Below, one piece after another: positions 34,731-44,372 of a stretch of 64,000 nucleotides of DNA. The notes beneath the pieces are model-generated. The model ran no database searches. It worked only from the letters and a program-made list of their open reading frames with translations, and was not told the origin of the DNA. Origin of the DNA: Cupriavidus sp. 2SB (lineage in GTDB: Bacteria > Pseudomonadota > Gammaproteobacteria > Burkholderiales > Burkholderiaceae); the NCBI RefSeq assembly GCF_005503625.1, contig NZ_SCMX01000012.1:51837-115836 (forward strand). Reading direction: 5' to 3'. The stretch's first letter is position 1, and every line of letters starts with the position of its first letter. The translations under genes were made by a program, and so were the position numbers.

Positions 34731-35921
34731 TTATCCGACTGTCGCATACGACAGAGTCTTGGGTGTTCGAACGATCACCTCAGGCTCGTCACCCACAATG
34801 ACCGTGTCATCCAGCCTGAAGCCGCCTAACCCATACACGTATAGCCCCGGCTCGGATGAATAGACCTCGCCCGCCAGCAGGGCCCGCGTATTGAATGCCA
34901 TGTCTTCCGGATACTCATGCAGCATCAGACCCACCGCGTGGCCCGTCCGGTGGAAAACAAACTCGCCGCAATCAGCAGCTTCGATCACCGCTTGCGCGGC
35001 TGCGTCCATATCGCAGACGCGACGACCCACCACAGCAGCGGCTACCGCGGCATCCGTCGCCTGCGCTGCGACGCGGTAGAACTTTGCCTGTTCGTCGGAA
35101 GGCTGCCCGCAGAACCACGTCCGCTCATTTTCGACGTAGAGCCCATTCAACCTGGGCAGCACCAGATTGACGATTGTGTCGCCCTTCGCAATACGCGCGG
35201 CGCAAGATGCACCGTCTCCATGCGGAGAAGCCGACGCTGCACCCGTCAAGGTCCAGCATTTCAGGATTTCGAAGTCCTCGCCCGGAAACCGCTTGGCCGC
35301 TTCTTCGACCATCAGCGCTGCCATGGCGTGGTCCAACTCCTGGACCAGGCGACCAGGACGGATGTTCTCCCTGTACCTGTCCTGCACCCAATCGGTCAGA
35401 CTCGCCAAGGCCCGCATGTTCTGCAATTCCTCGTCCTGTTTCACCCACCTCAGGCTGCGCATTTCCGCCAGAGCCGGGCGCAATGTCAGCTCGGGAAGGT
35501 GGCGCTGAGCCCCGGCAAGAATCGGATGGTTGACGTCCACAGCAATCCGCGACATCCCAAGCCCCTTCTGGCTCAGTAACCCCGCAACCACCTCTGGCAA
35601 TTGCGATGGGAGCGCTAGCCGGTTGGTCACGCGTGGATGTTCGGTGTAGTAAGTCACATCGGAGAGCCAGACGGTGCCTTTCTCTGCCGCGAACCGCATG
35701 TGGTTGGTGGAAAGCTCGTTCATCACGGCGAATGTCTCGCCATTGCGTGGCACGACAACAAAGACCGGCCGCTCCCACGGCCATACATCGAGCTGGAAGT
35801 TGGTGGCGTACTGAAAAAAATCTGGCGTACCAAAAACGAGGGCATCGACGCGCAGCCGGTCCATCAGGCGGCGCATCGCCAAAAGACGGTGTTCGTGAAC
35901 AGCTTTCGTAAGATGAGGCAT
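34731..35921 (-). CDS. M24-family (creatinase/aminopeptidase P fold) protein
   Basis: A 396-residue protein with a creatinase N-terminal domain (about 10-140) and a pita-bread M24 domain (about 160-390). His and Glu of the metal site are seen in HRTGHAVGLMLHEYPEDMAF and VYSSEPGLYVYG, but the two usual Asp ligands appear as Asn (TIVNLVLPRL and YVENERTWF) and the last Glu as Asp (FRLDDTV). So it may be a metal-independent creatinase or ectoine-hydrolase-like amidohydrolase rather than a peptidase. ATG 35921 lies 8 nt after the receptor stop codon; same operon as the Bug receptor. Confidence 0.85.
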   Translation of the reverse strand: MPHLTKAVHEHRLLAMRRLMDRLRVDALVFGTPDFFQYATNFQLDVWPWERPVFVVVPRNGETFAVMNELSTNHMRFAAEKGTVWLSDVTYYTEHPRVTNRLALPSQLPEVVAGLLSQKGLGMSRIAVDVNHPILAGAQRHLPELTLRPALAEMRSLRWVKQDEELQNMRALASLTDWVQDRYRENIRPGRLVQELDHAMAALMVEEAAKRFPGEDFEILKCWTLTGAASASPHGDGASCAARIAKGDTIVNLVLPRLNGLYVENERTWFCGQPSDEQAKFYRVAAQATDAAVAAAVVGRRVCDMDAAAQAVIEAADCGEFVFHRTGHAVGLMLHEYPEDMAFNTRALLAGEVYSSEPGLYVYGLGGFRLDDTVIVGDEPEVIVRTPKTLSYATVG

Positions 35922-35929
35922 GGCGTGGT

Positions 35930-36895
35930 TCAGAGAGAGATGTTGAGGCGGCGAATGATGGGTCCCCATGCGTCGGCGTCCCGCTTCATGTAACGGCCCA
36001 CTTCAGACGGCGGCCCCTTGATGGCTTCCAGAAACTGGAAGCTCAGTTTTTCCTTGAATTGCGGATCGTCGAGGACGTGGTTGATGTCCGCGTTGATCTT
36101 TTGGATGAGTTCCGGGGGTGTCCCAGCCCGTGCCACGATCGCATACCAGCCGGGTACCTCAACGTCGTAACCCAACTCCTTGAACGTCGGTACCGACGGC
36201 AAAGCCGCCAGGCGCTTCTCGCCGGTCACGGCCAGCGGGAGCAGCTTCTTGCCTGCGATGAAGGGCCGTACGCCGGCCACGACATTCATCATCACGGGCG
36301 TTTGCCCGTTCATCAGGCTGGTCGATCCACCGGTCCCGTTGAACGGTACGTGCTGCATCTGCACGCCGGTGCGTTCGGCAACGAGCTCCATCGCCAGATG
36401 AGTGGAGTTTCCTATGCCTCCCGATGCGAAGCTGATCTCTCCCGGGTGCGACTTGGCCTGCCGTACGAAATCTTGGAACGTCTGCACGTGCAGCGATGGC
36501 GACGCGACAAAGACGAACGGCGAGTTGGCGAGCATCGCCACTCCGGTCAGATCTTTGGTCGGCGAGTACGGCAGTTTCAGATAGAGAAAGGGATTGAAAC
36601 TGAGGTTGGACACGCCGGCAAAGAACAGCGTGTAGCCGTCAGCCGGCTGTCCCAGCACGTAAGAGACGGCTAAGGTGCCATTGGCACCCGGCTTGTTCTC
36701 CACCACTACTGGCTGTTTCCAGGTCTGCCCGAGCTTCTCGGCCAAAGCGCGCGCCAGTACGTCGTTGCCTGTGCCGCCAGCCTGCGGAACCACTAGTCGG
36801 ATCGGCTTCGTTGGAAATCCCTGCGCGCAGGCTGCTGCCGTCAGCGCCAGCGACGCCACTGCCACCGCCCATCTGCAAATTTGTTGCACGTTCAT
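35930..36895 (-). CDS. Bug/TctC-family periplasmic solute-binding receptor
   Basis: A 321-residue protein with a signal peptide (1-24, ALTAAACAQ) and the Bug pattern: FPTKPIRLVVPQAGGTGNDV, LGQTWKQPVVVENKPGANGT, YTLFFAGVSNLSFNPFLY, VPGWYAIVARAGTPPELIQK. Such receptors bind carboxylates, amino acids or nicotinate-type compounds for tripartite uptake or signalling. No TctA/TctB genes are near. It is first in the operon with the M24 enzyme, and its promoter holds a palindrome shared with the TetR gene. Confidence 0.92.
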   Translation of the reverse strand: MNVQQICRWAVAVASLALTAAACAQGFPTKPIRLVVPQAGGTGNDVLARALAEKLGQTWKQPVVVENKPGANGTLAVSYVLGQPADGYTLFFAGVSNLSFNPFLYLKLPYSPTKDLTGVAMLANSPFVFVASPSLHVQTFQDFVRQAKSHPGEISFASGGIGNSTHLAMELVAERTGVQMQHVPFNGTGGSTSLMNGQTPVMMNVVAGVRPFIAGKKLLPLAVTGEKRLAALPSVPTFKELGYDVEVPGWYAIVARAGTPPELIQKINADINHVLDDPQFKEKLSFQFLEAIKGPPSEVGRYMKRDADAWGPIIRRLNISL

Positions 36896-36947
36896 ATCCC
36901 ACCTGAGTCGTCATGTCGCCGCTACCAATAGCCACGATGGCGATTAA

Positions 36948-36963
36948 TGTACCATGTGGTACA
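36948..36963. promoter_or_regulatory. TetR operator copy 1 (receptor promoter)
   Basis: TGTACCATGTGGTACA, a palindrome with 7-bp arms 53 bp upstream of the Bug receptor start. A near-copy lies before the TetR gene. Confidence 0.7.
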
Positions 36964-37144
36964 CGATACGGCGAAATTGGGGTTTACGCGAAAGCGTGGG
37001 CGAAATCCGAGGCGGGAATGTGACGGGCAGCGGAACCTATATGACTCGGCTACGCTCGGCAAAGGCGCGCTTCGAGACCAAACGATGGGGAAGCACTCGG
37101 CGTCTGCACGATGACTATCGCGACAACGGGCCGGTCACCCAGAG

Positions 37145-37756
37145 CTATTTTTTCTTCGTCGACTTGCTGGGTGCGGCCATCTTGCTAGCGAAATACTTTA
37201 GCGCTGCCGTAGTGCCCTTGCGGTCGCCAGTTGTGATCAGGTCGAGCAGCAGACCGCGAATCGTGGCCACTTCGACGCGCGCGAACAACCGCGCCTCGTC
37301 CGCGTCGATCTCCATGGCCTGCTGCAATCGCTCGGCAATCACCGCCGTCCAACTGCCGATGACATCATCCAGGAAGTCACTGAAGCGTTCGCGATCCCGG
37401 ATGGCTCTGCCATAGATCTCAAACAGCAACTGCATGATCGGGAGGTAGTTCGACGCGGAATAGCGGTCCCATGCCCCAACCATGGCAGCCTCTGCGTCCA
37501 GCCCCTCGACCAGCATTTTCTCGCGCGCTTGCTGCTCTGCATGGCGCACGCGAAACAGCAACATCTGCCAAAAGCCGTCGGCAGAGCCAAAATAGTAGAT
37601 CAACATGCGATGGCTGGTACCGAGGGCATCCGCTACGCTTCGCAACGACAGATCGCCTAGGCCGTTCTCGAGAACATGGGCAGTTGCCGCATCCAGCAAT
37701 TGGAGGGCTTGCTCGCTGGTCGAGCGGTCAGTCGCCGTGCCTTTGGTTCTTGGCAT
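37145..37756 (-). CDS. TetR/AcrR-family regulator
   Basis: A 203-residue repressor: N-terminal helix-turn-helix about 15-65 (AHVLENGLGDLSLRSVADAL, GTSHRMLIYYFGSADGFW) and an all-helical ligand domain. The same 16-bp palindrome lies 41 bp upstream of its own start and 53 bp upstream of the Bug receptor, so it most likely controls both itself and the receptor/M24 operon. Ligand probably the substrate of that operon. The 36964-37144 gap holds no other gene. Confidence 0.88.
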   Translation of the reverse strand: MPRTKGTATDRSTSEQALQLLDAATAHVLENGLGDLSLRSVADALGTSHRMLIYYFGSADGFWQMLLFRVRHAEQQAREKMLVEGLDAEAAMVGAWDRYSASNYLPIMQLLFEIYGRAIRDRERFSDFLDDVIGSWTAVIAERLQQAMEIDADEARLFARVEVATIRGLLLDLITTGDRKGTTAALKYFASKMAAPSKSTKKK

Positions 37757-37796
37757 GCTTCGCTTTGGGTGTCAGGAAACACTGGAAAGCTCAGAA

Positions 37797-37812
37797 TGTA
37801 CCACGCAGTACA
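37797..37812. promoter_or_regulatory. TetR operator copy 2 (tetR promoter)
   Basis: TGTACCACGCAGTACA, 13 of 16 bases as in copy 1, 41 bp upstream of the TetR start and between it and the divergent LysR gene. Confidence 0.68.
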
Positions 37813-37918
37813 GTGACAAAAGCGCGTGGTTGTTCGGCAGCATTCGGGTGTCCGCCATTGAGCCATCGATCTAGAATGCCGATTTTCCGCATCCGGCTGG
37901 CGGAGTCTGGAATCCACC

Positions 37919-38827
37919 ATGAAACTCCATCAATTGCGCGCTCTTGCCGCGGTTGCCGAGACCGGCAGCATCCAAGAGGCTTCCCGCGTGTTGCATGTCA
38001 CCCAACCCGCGTTAAGCAAGGCCATCAAAGAGCTTGAGGCCAGTGTCGGAGCCACACTTTTCGTGCGCAGCAGCAAAGGGGTTCAACTTACCCCAACTGG
38101 TCAACGGCTGGTAACTCACGCCCGATTGATCGGCGAGAACGTGCGCCGGGCACGCCAGGATATCGAGGACATGCAAGGGGTCGTCGCTAGTGACATCGTC
38201 GTCGGCGTGACACCGGTGACCGCCCTGCTGCGCTCAGTGGGTGCCTGCCTGACCGCGTTCCGACGCGACCATCCGCACGCGCGGCTTCGGGTTCTCGAAA
38301 TGCGCCCCGCCCAGTTGCTCGAACAACTCCGCGAAGGCACGCTCGACTTCACTCTTACCTCGCAGTCGCTGCCGGTGGATCGCGGACTTGATTGTACCGA
38401 GGCCTGCCGCGTGCCGACACTCATTGGCGGTCGCAAGGGCCATGCGCTTCGCGCGGTGCGATCGCTACGAGACCTCCTCGATGCAGACTGGATGGTGCTC
38501 GATCCTCTTGGCGACCCACATAGTCCTCTACACCGACTCTTTACCGAAAATGGCCTGCCGTTGCCAGAACGCGTGGTCGAATGCAACTCGATGACCCTGG
38601 CCCTCGAGATGAGCCGGCTCGATGACACCCTGCTGTTGCTTTCAGAAGAATCTCGCCGCAGCCGTTTCCTGGTAGAGACGATGGATTTTCTCGACGTCGT
38701 CGAACCGATGCCAGACCGCACCATTTCCCTAGTGGCACGTGATCGGCACACACTGACTTTTGCTGCCTCGCGCCTGCACGATGCCCTGTTAACGGCGCTA
38801 CGCGCCGACTTTCCACCGTCCTCCTGA
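37919..38827 (+). CDS. LysR-family regulator
   Basis: A 302-residue LysR-type protein with the helix-turn-helix at about 1-60 (AVAETGSIQEASRVLHVTQP, then ALSKAIKELEASVG) and a ligand-binding domain from about 90. It is divergent from the TetR gene and upstream on the same strand of the transporter and amidohydrolase pair, which it probably regulates. Intact, typical length. Confidence 0.88.
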   Translation: MKLHQLRALAAVAETGSIQEASRVLHVTQPALSKAIKELEASVGATLFVRSSKGVQLTPTGQRLVTHARLIGENVRRARQDIEDMQGVVASDIVVGVTPVTALLRSVGACLTAFRRDHPHARLRVLEMRPAQLLEQLREGTLDFTLTSQSLPVDRGLDCTEACRVPTLIGGRKGHALRAVRSLRDLLDADWMVLDPLGDPHSPLHRLFTENGLPLPERVVECNSMTLALEMSRLDDTLLLLSEESRRSRFLVETMDFLDVVEPMPDRTISLVARDRHTLTFAASRLHDALLTALRADFPPSS

Positions 38828-38991
38828 GCTCTCCGGGGTATGCGCCGCGGCGATTACCAAAGTTTATACCCATGAAAAAAAGCGGCGTGCTTTGTGGCGT
38901 CGCGGCTCCTAACATCGTCCGAACCAGCACATAACGATGACAAAAGGCGGCGCACTTGCGACCGCCGGGACGCAGTACCACGAGGAGCCTC

Positions 38992-40305
38992 ATGAACGAA
39001 GCCAGTCTTCCGCTGGGCAGCGATGCCACGGCGGGCCCCCACACGTCCTCTGCTCAGGTCACTGGCACGCGCAAGCATCGCGCCGTCGTGGCCGCCGCCA
39101 TCGGCAACGGCCTCGAAATCTATGATTTCACGGTCTACAGCTTCTTCGCCGCCATCATAGGTCGGTTGTTCTTTCCGACGAGCAGTCCGATGGCGTCGTT
39201 GCTGCTGTCGTTCGCCACGTTTGGCATTGGATTTGTCATGCGACCGTTGGGTGCTGTGCTGATCGGCGGCATGGCAGACAAGCGGGGTCGCAAAGCCGCG
39301 CTGACGCTCACCATTGGCTTGATGACCGTGGGTACCGCACTGATCGCCTTTACACCCTCGTACGCCAGTATTGGCGTGAGCGCCACCGTGCTCGTGGTCC
39401 TTGGGCGGCTGCTGCAGGGCCTGTCGGCTGGCGGAGAGGTCGGCGCGGCGTCGGCCTTGCTGATGGAGTCAGCCAATCAAGGCCGGCGTTGCTTCTTGGC
39501 GAGCTGGCAGGCCGCGACGCAAGGGGCCGCCGCGTTGCTCGGCGCCCTGACGGGGGCGGCAGTCTCGGGATCGCTGAGTGCCGAGGCACTGCAGTCTTGG
39601 GGCTGGCGGGTACCGTTCATCATTGGGCTGCTGATTGCCCCAGTGGGAATCTACATCCGTCGCCACCTCGAAGAAACCCACACGGAAACACGCGAGCACG
39701 CGAGCTTGCGCGCCGTGATCCGCGAACATGGTCGCACCCTCCTGCTGGGCATCTTGCTGATGACCAGCAGCACCTCGTCGATGTACATCATGGTGTTCTA
39801 CATGCCGACGTACCTCGTCAACACCTTGCACATGCCGCAAGTCACTGCATTTCTTGCCGCATGCGTGGCGGGGGCGACCATGCTGATCATGGCGCCGCTG
39901 TTCGGCCGCCTGGCAGACCGCCTGCCGCGTCGCAAGCCGCTGCTGATTGCCAATAGCATCGTATCGATGTGCCTGTTGATTCCGAACTTCGCACTCCTCT
40001 CGTCGGGGCCGGGGCTAGCGCTGACGCTGTGTTGCATTGCACTGTCGGTCACGATCGGTTCGGTGGGCAGCGGCGCCGGCGCTGCGATGATGATGGAGGC
40101 GCTTCCCCGCCATCACCGCGCGACAGGCATGTCGATCATGTACAGCGTGGGTGTGACCGTCTTCGGTGGCTTTGCCCCTCTGATTGTCACATGGTTGATC
40201 GCCACCACAGGGAGCCCCCTGGCGCCAGCAGGTTATTTATTCTGCGCCATTGTCATCAGCTTTGTCGCCTTGCTGCTGTTCCCGAGCCATCCCAACCGCG
40301 AATAA
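38992..40305 (+). CDS. MFS transporter, MHS family
   Basis: A 437-residue transporter with about 12 membrane segments. MHS N-terminal motif (GNGLEIYDFTVYSF) and loop motifs GGMADKRGRKAA and FGRLADRLPRRKP. ATG 38992 follows GAGGAG at 4-5 nt. It ends 7 nt before the M20 amidohydrolase, so the pair is an operon: uptake of an amide or N-acyl compound followed by hydrolysis is a reasonable inference. The 164 bp before it, after the LysR gene, should hold its promoter. Confidence 0.9.
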   Translation: MNEASLPLGSDATAGPHTSSAQVTGTRKHRAVVAAAIGNGLEIYDFTVYSFFAAIIGRLFFPTSSPMASLLLSFATFGIGFVMRPLGAVLIGGMADKRGRKAALTLTIGLMTVGTALIAFTPSYASIGVSATVLVVLGRLLQGLSAGGEVGAASALLMESANQGRRCFLASWQAATQGAAALLGALTGAAVSGSLSAEALQSWGWRVPFIIGLLIAPVGIYIRRHLEETHTETREHASLRAVIREHGRTLLLGILLMTSSTSSMYIMVFYMPTYLVNTLHMPQVTAFLAACVAGATMLIMAPLFGRLADRLPRRKPLLIANSIVSMCLLIPNFALLSSGPGLALTLCCIALSVTIGSVGSGAGAAMMMEALPRHHRATGMSIMYSVGVTVFGGFAPLIVTWLIATTGSPLAPAGYLFCAIVISFVALLLFPSHPNRE

Positions 40306-40312
40306 GCACACG

Positions 40313-41536
40313 ATGAACCAGAACACTTTGAACTCCATGGCCGACGCTGCTTCTCTCTCCGTATCCAGCGCGCTGGCAGATGCCGCCGAGCGTTTCTCGC
40401 GCCTGCGTCAAGACATTCATGCGCACCCAGAGTTGGGGGCCGACGTGCCGCGAACCGCCGGCATCGTCGCAAACTTGTTGCGCGAGTGGGGATACGACGT
40501 TTATACCGGCATTGGCGGCCACGGTATCGTCGCGCAGTTGAAAGTCGGCGACGGCAAGCGAAGCATCGGCATGCGCGCGGATATGGATGCCCTACCGCTC
40601 CAGGAACGCACGGGGCTGCCTTATGCAAGTCAGATACCCGGCCATATGCATGCATGCGGTCACGACGGCCACACGGCCACACTCCTGGCGGCGGCCGAGT
40701 ATCTGGCGACAACGCGGCAGTTTGATGGCACACTGAACTTGATCTTCCAACCCGATGAAGAAGGCATGACTGGCGCGCTGTCGATGATGGAAGATGGTCT
40801 GTTCGACCGATTTCCCTGCGACGCCATCTACGCGTATCACAACGCACCGGGACTGCCCGTGGGTATGGCCGTCGTGCAACCCGGCCCCCAAGGCGGATCG
40901 TCGGACCGTGTGACGGTGACGTTCCGAGGAAAAGGCGGTCACGGCGCGATCCCGCACCGCGCCACGGATCCCACTCTCGCGTTGGCGTTGACGGTAGTGG
41001 CGCTGCAGGGAATCGTGTCACGCAACGTGGCGCCTGTCGATGCCGGGGTGATTAGCGTCGGACAAATCGAAGCGGGTACCACTTACAACATCATCCCGGA
41101 ATTCGCTACACTGAAGTTGAGTGTGCGGGCTACTGTCCCTGCTGTGCGGGAGCTGCTCGAGCAGCGCATCCGCGAAGTGGTTACGTACCAGGCGGCGTCG
41201 TGCGGCGTGACCGCAGAGATCGAGTACCAGCACCTGGTACCGGCCATCTGCAATGCGCAGACCGAAGCAGCGATCGCTCGCGCGGCGGTGGCGAGTGTGC
41301 TAGGGGCGGACAAAGTCATTCAAGTTCCACCGTCGACGCAAATGGGCAGCGAAGACTTCGCATGGATGCTGGAGAAAGTACCAGGCTGCTACTTCGTGCT
41401 CGGCAACGGCACCGGACAGTGGGTCGGGTGCTCAGTGCACAACGATGGCTATGATTTCAACGACGCGTTGATACCCTTGGGCGCGGCGTGTTGGGTAGCA
41501 CTCGTGCAGGGGTATCTCATCACAGACGATACCTGA
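40313..41536 (+). CDS. M20-family amidohydrolase (hippurate hydrolase-like)
   Basis: A 407-residue M20D enzyme. The metal-site motifs are present: HACGHDGHTA, QPDEEG, AYHNAPGLPVG and MGSEDFAW. The dimerisation insert includes FRGKGGHGAIPHRATDP. The family hydrolyses N-acyl amino acids (hippurate, N-acetyl, indole-3-acetyl conjugates). Translationally close to the upstream MFS gene. Exact substrate not predictable. Confidence 0.9.
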   Translation: MNQNTLNSMADAASLSVSSALADAAERFSRLRQDIHAHPELGADVPRTAGIVANLLREWGYDVYTGIGGHGIVAQLKVGDGKRSIGMRADMDALPLQERTGLPYASQIPGHMHACGHDGHTATLLAAAEYLATTRQFDGTLNLIFQPDEEGMTGALSMMEDGLFDRFPCDAIYAYHNAPGLPVGMAVVQPGPQGGSSDRVTVTFRGKGGHGAIPHRATDPTLALALTVVALQGIVSRNVAPVDAGVISVGQIEAGTTYNIIPEFATLKLSVRATVPAVRELLEQRIREVVTYQAASCGVTAEIEYQHLVPAICNAQTEAAIARAAVASVLGADKVIQVPPSTQMGSEDFAWMLEKVPGCYFVLGNGTGQWVGCSVHNDGYDFNDALIPLGAACWVALVQGYLITDDT

Positions 41537-41864
41537 GTTGCCTATCCACGGCGATACGTTCAGGTGGTGTTATGCAAGGCGCTAAGGGTCGTTAGTCGAA
41601 TCAGCCCCCTGGCAAATCTCTGGCCGCGTACGCCCAAGGCAGAGATCGGCCACTCTCTGTCATTTCTGCCCCTTGAGCGAGCGTCTGCTATACAACGTCT
41701 GAGCGACATTGACACGGACTATGCGCAGCCTCAGCATGCCCGCTCTCCAGCGACATTGATTGCGTAGTGCCACCGAAAATTCGTCGGAAAGCCACGATAC
41801 ATCGGCTCGAAACGTACCGTGTCATGCCGCGGTGAAGGCTTCGGTCTAGCTGCCAGCACCCCGC
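41537..41864. other. Gene-free stretch
   Basis: About 330 bp between convergent genes. No repeat, RNA or credible terminator recognised. Confidence 0.35.
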
Positions 41865-42785
41865 CTACTTGCCCTGAACGGTCTTCAACGCCCGTCGAAG
41901 TGAAAGTTCAACAGACGTTCGGAATGCTGCCGCTTGCGGAGACAGCCGTTTTGCAGGATTGCTTACGATCCCGATCGTCCTGGCGAGCGCGAAGTCCGAC
42001 AGTTTTAGCACCCTGATATTCGTATTGCGTGTTGGCATGGCGAGTCTTGGCAACAGCGCGATGCCCAGGCCTGCCTCGACGAGTGCCAGAAGCGAGGCGA
42101 TATGCGCTGCCTCATGTGTATATGGGAGGTAGATCCCGAGATCCGCCAGCGCGCGATTGACTAGCTGTCGATTTCCGCTAGTCCTTCCTAGCGCAATCCA
42201 GTTTTCGTTGCCAAGAGATGCCAGGCGAACGCTCCGCCGCCTGGCAAGGTTATGGCTTCTGACGACGACCAGAACGAAGGGATCCTCAACTACCGGATCG
42301 AAGACAAGCTCGGCAATAGGTTCCGGCAGGAAAGCGACGCCAAAATCCGCCTCGCCGTCCCGGACCTTGGCAATGGCGATCGTTGCCGAATCGTCGATCA
42401 CGCGCACCTTGATTCCAGGAAGGCTTTCTTCGGCGGCATGCAGCGCGTCAGGAATTACCCCTAACGCCACAGAAGGAATGCAGGACACGGTAATTCGTTC
42501 GGACGATCCCGCCGCATTTCGTGCCACCTGGAATGCCGCCGCATCGAGGTCGTCCAAGGCTGCCTGGGCCCTGTCCCTGAATGAAGCCCCTATCTCCGTC
42601 AGTCGCACCGAGCGCGACGTGCGCTCGAGCAGCCGCGCGCCCAGACGCTCTTCCAGGAGCTCCACCCGTCGGCTTAGCGCCGGAGCGGAGAGGCAGAGCT
42701 CTTCCGCTGCCCGTCGAAAGCTCGATCTGTCGGCAACCTCGAGAAATGCCCGAAGCTGATTCAAATCCAGATCATTTTGTTTCAT
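41865..42785 (-). CDS. LysR-family regulator
   Basis: A 306-residue LysR-type protein: helix-turn-helix at about 5-65 (LNQLRAFLEVADRSSFRRAA, EELCLSAPALSRRVELLEER), effector domain from about 95. Start ATG 42785 (MKQNDLDLNQLRAF); the longer open frame upstream is unrelated sequence. It is divergent from the solute-binding protein gene (87 bp apart) and likely its regulator. Confidence 0.9.
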   Translation of the reverse strand: MKQNDLDLNQLRAFLEVADRSSFRRAAEELCLSAPALSRRVELLEERLGARLLERTSRSVRLTEIGASFRDRAQAALDDLDAAAFQVARNAAGSSERITVSCIPSVALGVIPDALHAAEESLPGIKVRVIDDSATIAIAKVRDGEADFGVAFLPEPIAELVFDPVVEDPFVLVVVRSHNLARRRSVRLASLGNENWIALGRTSGNRQLVNRALADLGIYLPYTHEAAHIASLLALVEAGLGIALLPRLAMPTRNTNIRVLKLSDFALARTIGIVSNPAKRLSPQAAAFRTSVELSLRRALKTVQGK

Positions 42786-42872
42786 GGAATGATCCTTGCA
42801 AAGATTGCAATAGTCAAAACGGCGATGTGCGGCGAGTATAGATGGCGCCCAAAACCTTGCCATAGAGATGAG

Positions 42873-43688
42873 ATGAAACAGAACCTCACATCGCGCCCGG
42901 ACCACCGGACCGCCGCCCGGATCACCGGCGCCATGCTCACAGGAGTCGCACTCCTCCTGCCCAGCCTCGCACATGCAAGCGGCCTTCTCGCCGTTACGTC
43001 CGGAGGATTCGCCGAGGCGTCCAAGGAGCTTTCCAGTCGCTACAACAAAGAGAACCCCTCTGCTCCAGTGACGCTCTCCTTCGGACCCTCCATGGGCAAG
43101 ACCGACAACGCGATCCCGGCACGTTTGGCACGTGAGGAACCGATCGACGTTGTCATCATGGTTGGTGGCGCACTGGACAAGTTGATGGATAGCGGCAAGC
43201 TCGAACCCGGCAGCAAAGTCGTTCTCGCCAATTCGAAAATTGCGTGTGCCGTGCCCGCCGGCAAGCCCCGCCCCGATCTCCGCACCGTAGCATCCGTGCG
43301 TCAGGCCTTTCTCGACGCACCCTCCATCGCATGGTCCGATAGTGCGAGCGGTGAATACATTCAAGGCGAGCTGCTCTCTCGCCTTGGCATCGAGACGGAA
43401 GTAAAAAGGAAAGGCAAGCAAATCCCCGCAACGCCGGTGGGAGAGATCCTGGCCAAGGGGGAAGCCTCGTTTGGATGCCAGCAACACAGTGAATTGCAGC
43501 CCGTGCATGGCATCGACATCGTCGGTGAACTGCCAGACGAACTTCAGCGCGTCACACCCTACGCTGCCGCTATCGTGAAGGGCAGCAAGCACAGTGCCGA
43601 GGCCACGGCATTCATCCAGTATCTGGCAGCGCCATCCAACGGAAAATTCATCAAGGCCAGTGGACTGACACCGCTTGCCGAAAAATGA
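42873..43688 (+). CDS. Periplasmic solute-binding protein, ModA-like type II fold
   Basis: A 271-residue protein with a signal peptide (GAMLTGVALLLPSLAHA). The mature sequence (GLLAVTSGGFAEASKELSSR, VTLSFGPSMGKTDNAIPARL, EEPIDVVIMVGGALDKLMDS) has the molybdate-binding/extracellular type II pattern. In Burkholderiales such proteins without permease genes are common and often bind organic anions rather than molybdate. No ABC permease or ATPase is adjacent. Divergent LysR upstream. Confidence 0.85.
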   Translation: MKQNLTSRPDHRTAARITGAMLTGVALLLPSLAHASGLLAVTSGGFAEASKELSSRYNKENPSAPVTLSFGPSMGKTDNAIPARLAREEPIDVVIMVGGALDKLMDSGKLEPGSKVVLANSKIACAVPAGKPRPDLRTVASVRQAFLDAPSIAWSDSASGEYIQGELLSRLGIETEVKRKGKQIPATPVGEILAKGEASFGCQQHSELQPVHGIDIVGELPDELQRVTPYAAAIVKGSKHSAEATAFIQYLAAPSNGKFIKASGLTPLAEK

Positions 43689-43798
43689 CGCTTTGCAGCG
43701 CGCTCGACCGCCGGCTAGAACGGCGCGGCGTGTCGGCCCGGTCGAACGGGACAGCGGAGACCTGTCCTAAGCGCAAAGCGGTTGCAGCTTGGGCTGTG

Positions 43799-43993
43799 CA
43801 ATCCGCGGAGTTCAACACGATCGACGTCTAGGCGACCGGCGTTGAATGCAATTTCGCTGACGCTGTCAGTCAGTTGCGGGTCCACGATCAAATCAATCCG
43901 GGAGGAGAAGGTGAACGGCGGGATGGCGCCGATGACGCACCCGGTCTCCCGCTGCGCTTCTTCTGCAGACGCCAGCGTCGCCTTCTTGAAGAA
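43799..43993 (-). pseudogene. YbaK/aminoacyl-tRNA editing-domain fragment
   Basis: A 65-residue stretch reads KKATLASAEEAQRETGCVIG, AIPPFTFSSRIDLIVDPQLT, then EIAFNAGRLDVDRVEL. This is the C-terminal half of the YbaK/EbsC fold, which deacylates mischarged Pro- or Cys-tRNA. The N-terminal half is not recognisable in any frame upstream, and the downstream residues (after about 43799) are unlike the family. Most likely a decaying fragment; 43994-44372 shows nothing else. Confidence 0.5.
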
Positions 43994-44372
43994 TGTTCGC
44001 CATGCGGCCATTGTTGTTACGGCCCGAACATGAAGCGCAGTCGAATGGCTGGAGCACGTCAGATGGTTGCCATCGATCGAGGCATTGCCGAGCGTCGCAG
44101 AAGGGTCGGTCAGAGCCGGCGGGCCGTGACTGCCATCATCCGACAGGCCGAGTCCGGCCATGAGCGCTCACCCGGAATGCGCACTTGAATGACTGCTTCG
44201 AGTTGGGTGCATGGCACCTCACTGTGCAAACCGCCTTGCTAACGGTGAAGCGACAGCCTCGCGCATTCCAGACGCGTTCGAGAGCCCGCCACTCAGTCCA
44301 ACTGAGGCCTTCCATTAGCTTCGGCGTTCGGCCAACATGTGGCATGCCGCGCAGTACGGAAAATTTGACAAT

